Shown: piece after piece, positions 11,371 to 21,900 of the stretch
How positions within the stretch are numbered: position 1 is the stretch's first letter
How the letters are laid out: each line of letters begins with the position of its first letter
NCBI GenBank assembly: GCA_029298735.1
Contig: JANSLP010000006.1
Location: 1 to 64,000, forward strand
Direction of reading: 5' to 3'
From: Ophiostoma sp. CBS 140.51
Taxonomy: Eukaryota > Ascomycota > Sordariomycetes > Ophiostomatales > Ophiostomataceae
Length of the DNA: 64,000 bases
The notes under the pieces: model-generated
Seen by the model: only the letters and a program-made list of their open reading frames with translations
Told to the model about the DNA's origin: nothing
Databases searched by the model: none
Position numbers and translations under genes: made by a program

Positions 11371-13251
11371 CTACTCCTGTGCCAGGGCCGTCGAGAGCAT
11401 TTCGACCAGAGAGAGGATCTTTTCCTCCTGAAGGCGCCGGCCGACGAGCTGAAGACCGACAGGCGTGTTCTCCTGAATCTGGGGGTTGTCTGTCAAGTTA
11501 GCAATGGCCAATTAAAATTATGGGGGGTGTGATGTTGACTTACACTCTTCGTGGATGGCCTTGTCGACGTCGTTGAGCGGCGTGTAGTCCTCCTCGACCA
11601 GATCAATCGCTGGGTCCACCTTGGTCACGGGGAACACCGCCGCCGTGTAGTCGAGCGTGTTCACCCAGGGCGTGTATCCTGCTACAACATTAGTGGGAGA
11701 GCAAAGAAGAAGATAGATTCAAAAACACTCGCGAGCTTACCAATATGAGTATGCTTATCCAGTTCAATGGCCGCGATGGGCGCCACGGGTGCCAGGATCG
11801 CGTCGACCGGCCGCCCCGACTTGGTCAGCTTCGCCGTGCTGTTCCAGTAGTTCATGTAGTCCTGTCGGTACTGGAACAGCTCCAGGTTGTAGTCATATAG
11901 CTTGTCGGCCGTCTTGGGCTGGAACGGCTGCGTGCCGTAAAATTCCTCAATGCGCCACTGCAGCGGCTCGCCCGACAGGCCAAGGTGGTGGTGGACGTCG
12001 GCGCCACCGTCGGCCGTGTAGGCCACAACGGCCAGCTCGCTCGCCCGTGCGTGTGAGGGAGGCTGCCACTCAATCGTCTGGTGGCCTAGCTTCTCGATCA
12101 AGGCCTTGACCATTGCGAAGGCCCGCTTGACCGGCGGCGTCGGTGCCACTGTCTCGTCCGACTCCCACAGGCCAAACGTCAGAACCTCGCCCAGCTCGGC
12201 AGCCGATGCCGGCAGAGACGCGGCCAGGCTGTCGCGCCATGGAAGCTCAACAACGGCAGGGTCGTACAGCCAGGGCTCCTGGGTCAGCACAGCCTTGAGC
12301 ATCAGCTTGAGCGAGGCGGCACTGCCGGCCAGTGGACCGCACACGGACGGGATGCTGTTTTGGCCAGGCATGCTGTTGGCGGCACCGGCATAGGGAAGAC
12401 GACCGAACGAGGGCCGGATGCCGTACAGACCACAGAACGCCGCGGGGATACGGACACTACCGCCAATATCGGTACCAAAACCAATAGGGCTGCCCTTCAT
12501 GGACACCAGAGAACCCTCGCCACCGGAGCTGCCGCCACTGCTCATCAGCCGGTTGTTGGGGTTGCGCGTGAAGCCAACGATATGGTTCCACGTTTCGCCG
12601 CTCATGACGGTGTGCGGCAGACTAGTCTTGCAAAACGGAATGCCGCCGAGGCCACGAATCTCGCGCACGAGCTCGCTCTCGACAACCTTTTCCTTGCCGG
12701 TACCCTTCTTGCCCTCAAACGTGCCGATCCAGCCAACGTAGCCCATGGTGGTCTCGACACCGCGAACATGGAACTGGTCCTTGAAGCTGACGGGCAGACC
12801 ATGCAGTGGGCCCGAGGGCACGCCTCCGGAGGCGGCGAACTTGGCGTCGAGCAGCTTGGCCTCGGCGATGGCCTGGCTAAAGAAGATTTCGTGAAGGCAG
12901 TTGGTCTACATTGTTAGCGGGTGATGGCAAAAGGGCCATGGTGCACGTAGAGGGAGAGAGGGCACGCACCAGCTGGTGAGCAATGGCGGCACGGTGGCAA
13001 AAGGCCGTGACGACCTCGGTGGCCGTCCACTTGCCGGCCGTCGTGTTGGCCACAATCTGCGCGACATCGGCTTCGGTGATCTCAATCTCCCGCGGCGAGA
13101 GGTGCTGCTGCACATAGGCACCGGTGACGTCCTTTTGGGCCTTGTAGGTCGGAAGCGGCTGGGGCAGACGCCAGGCGACGGGGATCAAGTCCAGGACAGC
13201 TTGCCGCTTGGCAGCGGCCTTGTCTTGCCAGCTAGGTGCAACCGATCCCAT
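11371..13251 (-). CDS. Amidase, amidase-signature family (acetamidase/GatA-like)
   Basis: Hydrolyses amide bonds, releasing ammonia or an amine plus an acid; the substrate is unknown. The model is complement(11371..11489, 11544..11681, 11741..12905, 12970..13251), 567 residues with introns of 54, 59 and 64 nt. The Ser-cisSer-Lys machinery is complete: Lys136 in GLPVSFKDQFHV, Ser220 in SSGGSSGGEGSL and Ser244 in GFGTDIGGSVRIPAAFCG. Spacing matches fatty-acid amide hydrolase-like enzymes. The C-terminus ENTPVGLQLVGRRLQEEK is the usual family end. The start at 13251 (MGSVAPSWQDK) is preferred; an in-frame codon at 13275 would add eight residues. No signal peptide is evident, so it is probably cytosolic. 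Divergent from the urea transporter gene, which suggests a role in nitrogen scavenging. Confidence 0.92.
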
Positions 13252-14134
13252 GTTGAATCGCAGTAGAGGAAGCAAGAAAGAAAGCAGTGAGAGGTGGAAG
13301 TGAAAAAGGACGAGTGGTGTTTGAGGAATTCGGGAGGGAGCATGCCCTTGGAGGTCGAGGTATTCCGTCTTATATCAGTTGTTATCGTGGGGTTGGAGGT
13401 CGAGGTCGAAGACGAGGATATGGATGTGGATGTGATCAAAGACGAAGATAAGGTGGTAGTAGTAGTAGTAGCCGTGGTCGTCGTGTTCATGGTAGCCGTG
13501 GTCAAGGCGGGTGACGACGGCGCCGATGTGGCCGCGGCATCCTCAATCTCCATGGTCCCCGTAGTTCGTAGTTTGAACGTCGTAGTTGGATGTTTGATGA
13601 TTAATGATTGCAAAGCAGGACCCTTTTTCGAGATAAGGGATGCGCGAAGTCCAGGAAAAGAGGGGGTGGTCTGGACCTGGATGTGGACAGGAGACGGAGA
13701 TGCTTGTGGGCGGGTATGGAAAAAGATAGGCTGCGTCCGGTCGTGCGCGAGGGAAGCGTCGAAGTTGAAGAACGTAGAGTCGTTTTCAAGATAGTCTGTG
13801 AGTCTGTGAGTATGAGTCAATCTTGCTTTCGGCTTGCGGCACCTGGGAGAAAGTTGGGAAGAAATGGCCTGGTCGAGATAGGAACGGTTCTTGCGCTCCC
13901 TTTGAGGTGTGAAGATCGAGAACAAAAGTTGGAAAGCTTCCGAGAATCAATGGATATTTTTGCGCGCTTCGAGAAACGAGAGGAAAAAAGAACGTTTGAT
14001 AGCTTGCCCGAGCTTGCATTATTCTTGGAGATGTTTCTTTTCTTTCCACTTTCTTTTTCTTACTTCTGGCTTCCCCGCGACTCGGAGGAATAAGTGTTGC
14101 CGCAGTTGATATCAAGACCCTTCCCCGTACATTT

Positions 14135-14178
14135 GCATCTCCATGCATCTCCATGAGCTTCCATGCATGCATCTCCAT
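14135..14178. repeat. Degenerate 10-bp repeat GCATCTCCAT
   Basis: Exact units lie at 14135-14144, 14145-14154 and 14169-14178. A diverged unit (GAGCTTCCAT) and a partial GCAT lie between them. It sits mid-way between the amidase and DUR3 genes. Its function is unknown. Confidence 0.7.
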
Positions 14179-15023
14179 GCCATGGTCCCCGAATTCTTCA
14201 AAGTTTGCACGGGGGTCAAAAGAACAGCATCCGGCCAACCGCGCCAATGACTGTCAGTGTCAGCCCGCAATACGGGCACCGAGAGCAGAAAGGCAACTTC
14301 TTCAACTTTGATGCAAGAGCTGAAAGCTCCAACAGCGGCAACGCAAACTGCGGCAACCCCAGGAACAGAAAAGGCACAGGGCAGCTCTCCAACAGAGCGG
14401 CAACAGCGCCCATTAAGGTTGAGAGGCCCCACTCTGCCGCCGCAAGCGAGCCGCTAGCCGCATAGAGCTGCCGGCCTGCGCCTGCCAATTGGCTGTTTGG
14501 CCATCAAGGCCCTGATCAGTTTTCCAAGTCGAATATCAAAGATAAGAGAAGACACACCTTTTCTAACATCGGTCCTCATAGACACGATTCGGATCGCAAT
14601 CGGACAAGCCCACGTCCCCGAAACACGGCGGGGACGTCCACATGGGGGTTAAACCGGGGAATCTTGACCACGCATATGTTAGAAAGGATGCCGGCTTCTT
14701 TGGCGATCCTGGAACGTTGATATCTTTCAACGCTGGCATCTGGGCCGTTCGCGTTGCATCACAGCATCGTCCTAGATGTCCATAGATAACGATTCTGAGG
14801 AGGGGGCGTCGGACTGGCCTACTCGTTATCATGAGTGCGGTGAAGCTAGGAAAATGCTCGCTCTCGCTAGAGAAGACGCAACGGCATCTCACTGACGTTG
14901 TGGATGTTTTGTTCCTTTCTTTCCTTTTCTTGATTTTTTGTCATGTTTTTTTTCGAGTCTTCTTATCTTTGTAGACAAGCAAGCAAGCAAGAAACCACGT
15001 TTTCTGTGCCTTGTGGGTTTGAC

Positions 15024-15030
15024 TATAAAG
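15024..15030 (+). promoter_or_regulatory. Possible TATA element of DUR3
   Basis: TATAAAG lies 166 nt upstream of the DUR3 start codon in an otherwise GC-balanced stretch. If used, transcription would begin near 15055, just before an ATG at 15071 that opens an upstream frame. No experimental support. Confidence 0.3.
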
Positions 15031-15195
15031 CTTGACAGGTCGCGATGCACATCGAACCCCGGACAGGAAGATGCGAAAGACGACACTGAAGATTGTTAGA
15101 TATTGTAGACGACAAGGCATAATTATCATTGCAGCCCTTCCAGTTTCACTTACGTTTTTTCTTATTCGTTTTCCTTTTTCCTTCCATTTCCCACC

Positions 15196-17736
15196 ATGTC
15201 CAGCTTCTCGGTTGGCAAAGACCTGCAGGTGCTGAGCCCCGGTGTGGGCTATGGCATCCTGGCAGGCATCGGTGCCGTGTTCACGATCATCATGATCGCC
15301 ACGACGCAGTTCCAGAATCGCTACTCACAATTCTCAAGCAAGCAGTCCGAAGAGTTCAACACGGCATCGCGCAGTGTCAAACCTGGTCTGATCGTCGCAG
15401 GTATCGTCAGTTCATGGACCTGGTCCGCCACGCTGTTGACTAGTTCGACCTTTGCTTATGCCTATGGCATCTCCGGTCCCATGTGGTATGCCGCTCTGGG
15501 TTCATCCCAGGTGCTGCTGTTCTCTATGCTGTCGCTCATGGTCAAGCGTGACCTGCCCGGTGCCCACACTTTCCCAGAGATTGTGCTTGCCCGGCACGGA
15601 CCTATTGCTCACGCCATCTACCTAGTCTTTGGCTGGGTGACCAACATGTGTAAGTGAAGCGGGTTTCTGTGTTGGCAGGATTGAGTGTGCATTTAGTGAT
15701 GTGCACGAGCCAATGAATATATTCGGATGAGAAGACAAGTCGGATGAGAAGACAAGGCTGTCGATTGAGTTGAGTGCCTCGGGCTGTATGAATCATGTTA
15801 ACCTTCTTCCAGTCGTCGGTGCAACCCTTGTCTTGGGTGGTGCACAGGTCGTGGCCGGTCTGTCGGGTGTGAACGTCTATGCAGCCTGTTTTATTGTGAG
15901 TGTTTCCTTTCCTTTCTCCAAATTCTCGATCCCCCCACTGTTGTTCTCCGTGGCACGATCCGAAAAACCCGCAACAATGGACGAACTGCGCCCTCGAATG
16001 CGGAAACTTTAACGTAATAGCGGCTAACGGCTGTAACCATACACCAGATCCCCCTTGCCGTTGCTGCGTACGTCATCCAGGGCGGTTTGCGTAGCACGTT
16101 CGTTGCCGACTACATCCACACCGTCATCCTCTTTGTCGCCATCTTCATCTTTGCATTCGTGCTGTACACGACCAACGACTTTGTCGGAAGCCCCAGCCGC
16201 TTCTATGACTTGCTCACGGCCGCCGCGGAAGCTTCGCCGCTGCCCCAGAACAAGGGCGGCTCGTGGCTGACGTTTCAGTCCAAGGATGGCCTGACTTTTG
16301 CCGGTCTGATTTTCCTGGGCAGCTTCTCAACCGTTTGGCTTGACCAGGCGTACTGGCAGCGTGCCATTGCCTCCAAGCCGGAGACGAGCGTCAGGGCGTA
16401 CCTGCTGGGTGGTGTAAGTCATACATCACCTCCGTCAGTCACAATATAGTCCCCGAAACTAACCTTGATCTTGTCTTCTCTATAGCTCGCCTGGTATGGC
16501 ATTCCGTACGGCTTCGCAACTGCCATGGGCCTTGGCTGTGTCGCCATGACCACCTCGCCTTCCTTCCCCACCTATCCCAACGCCCTCAACGCTGCCCAGG
16601 TCAACGGCGGCTTCAGTGCCCCGGCCACGGCCATTGCTCTCATGGGCAAGAACGGCGCCGCACTCATGCTGCTGCTGCTCTTCATGGCCATCACCTCGGC
16701 CACCTCTGCCGAGCTCATTGCTGTCTCTTCGCTCTGGACCTTTGACGTGTACAAGCTGTACATCAACAAGGGCGCCACCTCGGTCCAGCTGGTCTTCCAG
16801 GCCCATACCGGAATCATTTCCTACTCGCTCGTTCTCGCCGCGTTCTGCTGTGGTCTCAACGCCAGCGGTATCGACATCACCTGGATTCTGACCCAGGGTG
16901 GCTGCATTATCGGCGGTGGCGGTATCCCTCTGGGCCTGGTCCTGCTGTGGCCCTCGCGCATGTCGACGCCGGCTGCCATTGGCGCCCCGCTCATCGCCAT
17001 GCCTCTTGGTATCATGACCTGGCTGCTCACCACGCACCTGCGGTCGGGCGTCATCAGCGTGGCCACCACGGGCGACCTGACCAACGGTCTTGCTGGTAGT
17101 GCCACCACGTGCGGTATCGGTGCCGTCGTTGCTATCCTGTTCTCGTTTTTGTTCCCATACAAGTACACCTCCAACGACCCCGCGCACATTGCCCGTGTCG
17201 AGAAGATTTGCGGCGTTGCCTCGCTGCAGGGTCAGGTCTTCACGAGCGACACCGAGACACGTGCTGAGATGGCTATGGGCGAGAAGGGTGCTGGTAGCAA
17301 AGAGGAGACCGGTGAGCTGACGTCGCCGGATACTGCTGCTCCTACCGCGGATGTGGATGCCACTACTGGAGCGGTTGTCGACGAGACTGCTGCAGCTGGC
17401 TCGGCTCCGGCGGCCACAGGCAACGATGTTGTCGACTTCCTCACGGCCAACCATATTGAGCCTCTCGACCTGGAGCTGTACCACAAGGTGCGCCGCCTGG
17501 CCATCTGGTGCTGTGCCATTTTCTTCGTTTTCGCTATGGTGCTGTTCCCCTTCACCTTTTACGGCACCGGTTTCATCTTCACCAAGGCTGCGCTCACGGG
17601 CTGGATTGCTGTCAGCATGATCTGGGTCTTCTTCAGTGCCATCACCTGTATCGTCTGGCCGGTTGCTGAAAGCTGGAAAGATTTGAGCGGCATGGTGGGC
17701 ATGTTTATCAACGACATGACGTCAAAGCGGAAATGA
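15196..17736 (+). CDS. DUR3: Urea/H+ (polyamine) symporter, DUR3 type
   Basis: Plasma-membrane transporter of the sodium:solute symporter family that takes up urea, and in yeast also polyamines. The model is join(15196..15649, 15813..15895, 16048..16413, 16486..17736), 717 residues (yeast Dur3 is about 735). The N-terminus MSSFSVGKDLQVLSPGVGYGIL has no cleavable signal and leads into the first membrane helix. Typical family blocks are SRSVKPGLIVAGIVSSWTWS, HTFPEIVLARHG, GATLVLGGAQVVAGLSGVN, QGGLRSTFVADYIHT and SFSTVWLDQAYWQRAIA. About fifteen hydrophobic segments can be picked out, with an acidic/Ala-Thr-rich loop near residues 560-620. The start has a good context (CCACCATGT). Introns are 163, 152 and 72 nt. 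GATA-type sites upstream fit nitrogen repression. Divergent from the amidase gene. Confidence 0.95.
15723..15756 (+). repeat. 17-bp exact tandem duplication in DUR3 intron 1
   Basis: Two adjacent exact copies of a 17-bp unit beginning TCGGATGAGAAG occupy 15723-15739 and 15740-15756. They sit inside the first intron of DUR3 and help make it longer (163 nt) than most introns in this window. Confidence 0.8.
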
Positions 17737-18095
17737 GACTAGTGGCAGTGTTGTTGGCGAGGATTCTCACAAGTTCAAAGTGTTGTCTTGAGTGGAAGCT
17801 GGGGATTTCAATTTCCAGAAATTAGAAATGCATGGCACAACAGTCCAAAATGCTAGTACCGAAAGCCAGCAAAGGCTCTTGTCTCATAGGAAGATAGAGA
17901 AAATAGAAATAGACGGAAATATCCAATAGAAGCAAAAGTTCGCCTGGCAAAAAAAGAAGAAGAAGAAAACGCCGCGGGCTTTCACCCTGAAAGATCCCTG
18001 TCTATCCCAAAACGTAATATCGTAAACCAACAAAAATAAGACGCTAATGATCATGACTGCTGCTTCTCCCGTATTAGTTAATTACTGCTCTCCTC
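17737..18095. other. Convergent 3' region DUR3 / PTC7
   Basis: About 360 bp between two convergent stop codons. It is A-rich on the + strand around 17880-18060 and holds no gene that I can see. It probably carries the 3' untranslated regions and polyadenylation sites of both genes. Confidence 0.6.
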
Positions 18096-19507
18096 TCACG
18101 TAGTGTCGCTGCGACGGCATACTGCGGCCACAACACTGATATCGTCGAGTTTCCCTAAGTTGACAGTTAGTATTTCGGCACATAGAAAAGGGTTTTGTTA
18201 TTGTAGATGGAAGTTTGCTTACCTCCTTCGCTTGCCAAACCCTCTTCAATCGCATGCTCCATAAATGGACTCTCGGCAAAGGGGTCCACTGCAATCACTC
18301 GTGCGGCTTCCACTAACTCCTCCGCTACTGTCGTCATCATGCCTCGGTGCAGGTCGGCTGGTGTCTTGTCCTTGGCCTGCCATGCAGCCACGCTCTTGCT
18401 GACTCGCTCAACAATCTCGTGCGCCCAAAGGTTATCAATGAGGCCGTCCGACATGGCCAAGACAATGTCTCCCACATTGATCGGGACAACGTCAATAACG
18501 GCGTTGTCACGGGGCGTGTCGGGGCTGTTGGTGCCAAGTTGACGCGGGCAATCAAACCAGTGCCACTGTTCCGTCGTTTTGAAGATGATTTTGTTCTCGG
18601 CTGGCCGCACCACCATGATCTGCGAGTCGCCTAGATTGGTCACGTAGAGTACCGGCTCCGTCTCGTCGGTTTGCACTGCTCTGTCGTCGGCTGCTTCGAT
18701 TTGTCGATATGACAGCAAGGCGCCTGCGGCTGTCGTCGTTCCTTGCCAGTCATTGGGCGCTCGGGTCGCTTCAATTGTCTGCTCGTATGCTCGCTGCAGG
18801 TACTTGACCGGCTCCGGTGCCATAATTGATCCAGCTGCCACGCTCTCGCTCACAGCGTTGGCCCAGAAATGAACCACGAGTCGTGACCAGAGTCCTGCGT
18901 GTCCCCGGGGGCGCATCGACCACGCTCCGACGCCGTCGTTGGCCGCCACAAAATACTCGCCCGCATAAACCGCATCGTCGCCATTCGTGCAACCACCGAT
19001 CAGCTGGCCATCAACCAGCTCCCGGCGATCACGACTTCGGTCGTGGGTACTGAGAGCATCGGAGAATGAGCCCGAAGGCGGCGACAAAAAGGGCGGCGGA
19101 AACGGCCGAGGCGTGCGCTTGGCAAACAAACCAACGCCTGTCTCAAAGTGGAAGGGAAGCTTAGGCAGGGGGCGCAGCGATGACGAAGAAGAGGTTGTGT
19201 GGGAGTCACACCGGCGTCGTGCGGGGGATCCGTGGTGGTCGAGGTCGCTGTGGGTGGTGGTGGTAGCGTCGAATATGGTTGGAGCGGCGGTGGAGCTCGA
19301 GGCCGAGGGGAGCTCAGTGATGACGGGGGACGACATGTGAGAGGAGCTGTGCATGCAGCGGGCACAGGGGCGGACGACACTGCTGCTACCGCCGAGAGAA
19401 AGACATTGTCCTGACGGGGTGGCCTTTGAGAAGCCAGACGAGGCAGGACGGAGCAGCAAAAGTCGCGAGGAGAGAGAAGTGCGGAGGCGCAGAGGTAGCC
19501 TCCTCAT
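18096..19507 (-). CDS. PTC7: Mitochondrial protein phosphatase 2C, PTC7/PPTC7 type
   Basis: Mg/Mn-dependent Ser/Thr phosphatase of the mitochondrial PTC7 group; in yeast it activates coenzyme Q synthesis by dephosphorylating Coq7. The model is complement(18096..18154, 18223..19507), 447 residues with one 68-nt intron. The start MRRLPLRLRTSLSSRLLLL is an Arg/Leu/Ser-rich mitochondrial presequence; an in-frame GTG 21 nt upstream is not needed. PP2C metal-binding blocks are present: GGCTNGDDAVYAG, AANDGVGAWS, TTTAAGALL, VTNLGDSQIMVVRP and VLAMSDGLIDNLW. The last exon supplies EGGKLDDISVVAAVCRRSDTT, which contains the final metal-binding Asp pair and matches the family C-terminus well. If the intron is retained, the frame continues to a stop at 18167 and replaces that segment with an unrelated tail. 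It is convergent with DUR3. Confidence 0.92.
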
Positions 19508-21900
19508 TCCAACAGCGGTGATGTCCACTGCGTCGGGGCCGAGCCAGTGGGAGAAAGGATACGACGAGCCTTTCAGACGAAATTCGTAGTAACTGCTGGA
19601 AGGACAAAAACTGAGGAATCGAAGACGAAGAGTTGTATTTTGAAGATCGAAAGGTACCAGGGTCCTTTTTCAAGCCAGCTTTTCGACTCTTAAATCTCTG
19701 GCGTGTATGGAGGGGCTGCACTGATAAGAGAGCGAGTTGCGCGCGTCGCACTCTGATAGCGTAGATGGTGAGAGCCCAAAAGGATGCGAGGGCGTCGAAG
19801 ACGTGAATATGGAGAGAAGAGGGGAAAGAAAGAAAACAAAAGTGAGAATTTTCGCGACAAAGGCAACACGAGAATTCAGGAGCGAGACAAAAGGGCTGAA
19901 AGGCTCAAAGTACCAGAAACGGCGAAAAAGGCAAAAAAGGAAGGAGCACAATGCCACATGTGAAAAATATGGGCAGGAGCAAGCCCAGATAATGCCACAG
20001 TGTGGTTCTTTGTGACCTCACTGGCTCGAATAGGGAATCTAGACGGGCTACACGGCCTGATTTCCGTTGAGGGAAGTGGCGACTGGCGACTTGTAGTGCT
20101 GAGCCTGCGACGTTCCGCGTGGAAGACTCGGCTTGATAAGGCTTATCGATGCTGTAATGATGCTGAAATAGCGTTGTACAAGTTTTTCTTAGCCTCGAGG
20201 CGCGGCGACAAAGTCCTTTATGTATGACATGGGCCGTAGCGTTTCGGTGTGCTATTGTGCTACTGTGGTGTTAGCGATAATACGGAGTGCAGCAAAAAGA
20301 GCAAAAAGATGACAGCAATCGGCGCGATTGCGGTGGATGGTGTGGGTGGGATGTGGGTTCGAGGTTGGGAAGGCGCGAGGCGCCGGCCGCTCTGTCCTTT
20401 CGGCGTGCATTCTCTGGGGCACCTTCTTGAAAAAGCCAAGGCTGTAGCTGGCATCTGTCGGCTGTTTCTCCTCATTTCTGTGTTTGTTTCTGAGTCGTCT
20501 CTCGCCAGGTAAGAGCAACCCAACTGCCCAACAACTTCCTGGGACTTCCTTCTTCAAAAACCAGCTATGACCGTTTTTTACTTAAAGCGGCAACTGGTAA
20601 TAACTTCCTTGCTTGGAAGTACGATGAGCAATCAGGCAATCTCTGGGGATCGCGACTGCCTTACTTTCACCTTGAAAGTCCTACGGGGTAGTGCAGGGGG
20701 AGAGAGCTCAACCGTGAACGGGAGAACTCCGCTCTTTCCAACAAAATCTCGAACAGGCCTAGCTATCTGCAATGCAGTTGTCATCCCGTGGCCAAGCGTC
20801 TGGGATTGGCTGGCTAGACCTGGCCAAGATGCAGCTACGATTGGCCTGTCCAGTGAAGAGTCACGACGACGTCCGACCTCTCAGACATACCAACTGTGCA
20901 GTTGGGGGAGAAGTTGGGGAACACGCAGATGTGATCGACCACCTGGCAATCTTGACCGACGCGATGTGTAAAGCACACCCTTGAAGCGGTCTGGCCATTT
21001 TCAGACATGGGGCAGTATCTGGCAACAGCACTCGAACGGAATAGATGTACACGTCTTCCACCAAAACAGTCTGCCGTCGTCAACTTTCTTTTTCCGTTCT
21101 CTTGTTTGCCTTCTCTCTTTACACCTCCCCGTTCGTCGCCGCGCTCGTCACGTTCGTCACCCTACGAAGTACTACGTTCGTCTTCTCGACACATCAATGA
21201 TATCGCAGATCACTCAGAATGTGGCACATCGAGGCTATACCATCTTGTATGGTATATTCACTCTTATTAAAATTATTACAAGGTGGTAAAGGATGCAGGC
21301 TAAGTACATATGGACAAAAAGAAACAACATTAAAAGGAACAGTAATTATATAAACGATGGAAGGGGCGGAAGCGAAAAGATCCAAAAAATGAGTCCCAGT
21401 CAACGGAAAAGAATGAAGAGATGATGGGCAAGACGGACGAAAAAGGGCAGCATATCCGAGGATAGAGGCATGCCACTCCCAAGCCCGTTCGTTGCTCCTA
21501 GTTCCATTCGCACCGGCAAAGGAACCGAGTGATGGAGCCAACGAAAGAAGGAAGAAAAGAATAGGAAGAAGTCCCACAACATCCAGGAGAGGGAGCGAGG
21601 TAGAAACGTTCGAGTGAAGATCATCGTATACCCCTCAACCATGCTCAGGAAAAGGCAACCAACCCTCATGCCACAGGTCAAAGACCGAAACACAAAACAC
21701 AGACCCTCCGTCCGGTATAAACTCCAGAATGCAATGCCGTCTCTCCTCGGGAGAGACGAAAATCAAAGAGATCAAGAAGAGGGCAGAAACAGACAATAGG
21801 AACAAAGCGAGGACGGGTCTGGGTAGACCATGCCTGCTGACCATGTCTCATGTTTCTGCTTTCTGTTTTATCAGAGCTTCTCTTTTATATTTTTTAAAGT
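19508..21900. other. Long intergenic region between PTC7 and ceramide synthase
   Basis: About 2.4 kb. The 19580-19960 part is extremely purine-rich on the + strand, which means it is pyrimidine-rich in the PTC7 sense direction; this is probably the PTC7 leader and promoter. A GATAAG-G-CTTATC palindrome lies near 20137-20149. The right part (21300-21880) is A/G-rich and probably contains the 3' region of the ceramide synthase gene. No open frame here exceeds about 140 codons or shows a recognisable domain. Confidence 0.5.

Larger units (their letters stand above)
13252..15195. promoter_or_regulatory. Divergent amidase/DUR3 upstream region with GATA-type sites
   Basis: This 1.94 kb region separates two divergently transcribed nitrogen genes and holds no convincing gene. 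HGATAR matches (the target class of AreA/NIT2 nitrogen GATA factors) occur at 13446, 13631, 13723, 13871, 14540-14545, 14784-14789, 14826-14831 (reverse), 14963-14968 (reverse) and 15123-15128 (reverse). Five of these lie in the last 656 bp before DUR3, against roughly two expected by chance. Over the whole region nine are found against about six expected, so only the DUR3-proximal group stands out. The GCATCTCCAT repeat at 14135-14178 is also here. Confidence 0.4.

Noticed and set aside
15032..15100. tRNA-like B-box (GGGTTCGATGTG on the minus strand) in the DUR3 leader
   Set aside because: No matching A box or cloverleaf could be folded around it.
16480..17484. 334-codon open frame antisense to DUR3
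   Set aside because: It lies exactly opposite a conserved membrane-protein exon, has a Gly/Arg/Asp-rich composition typical of a reverse-frame shadow and no family features.
19508..19528. GTG upstream of the PTC7 ATG as start codon
   Set aside because: Nuclear fungal genes rarely start with GTG, and the ATG at 19507 begins a good mitochondrial presequence.
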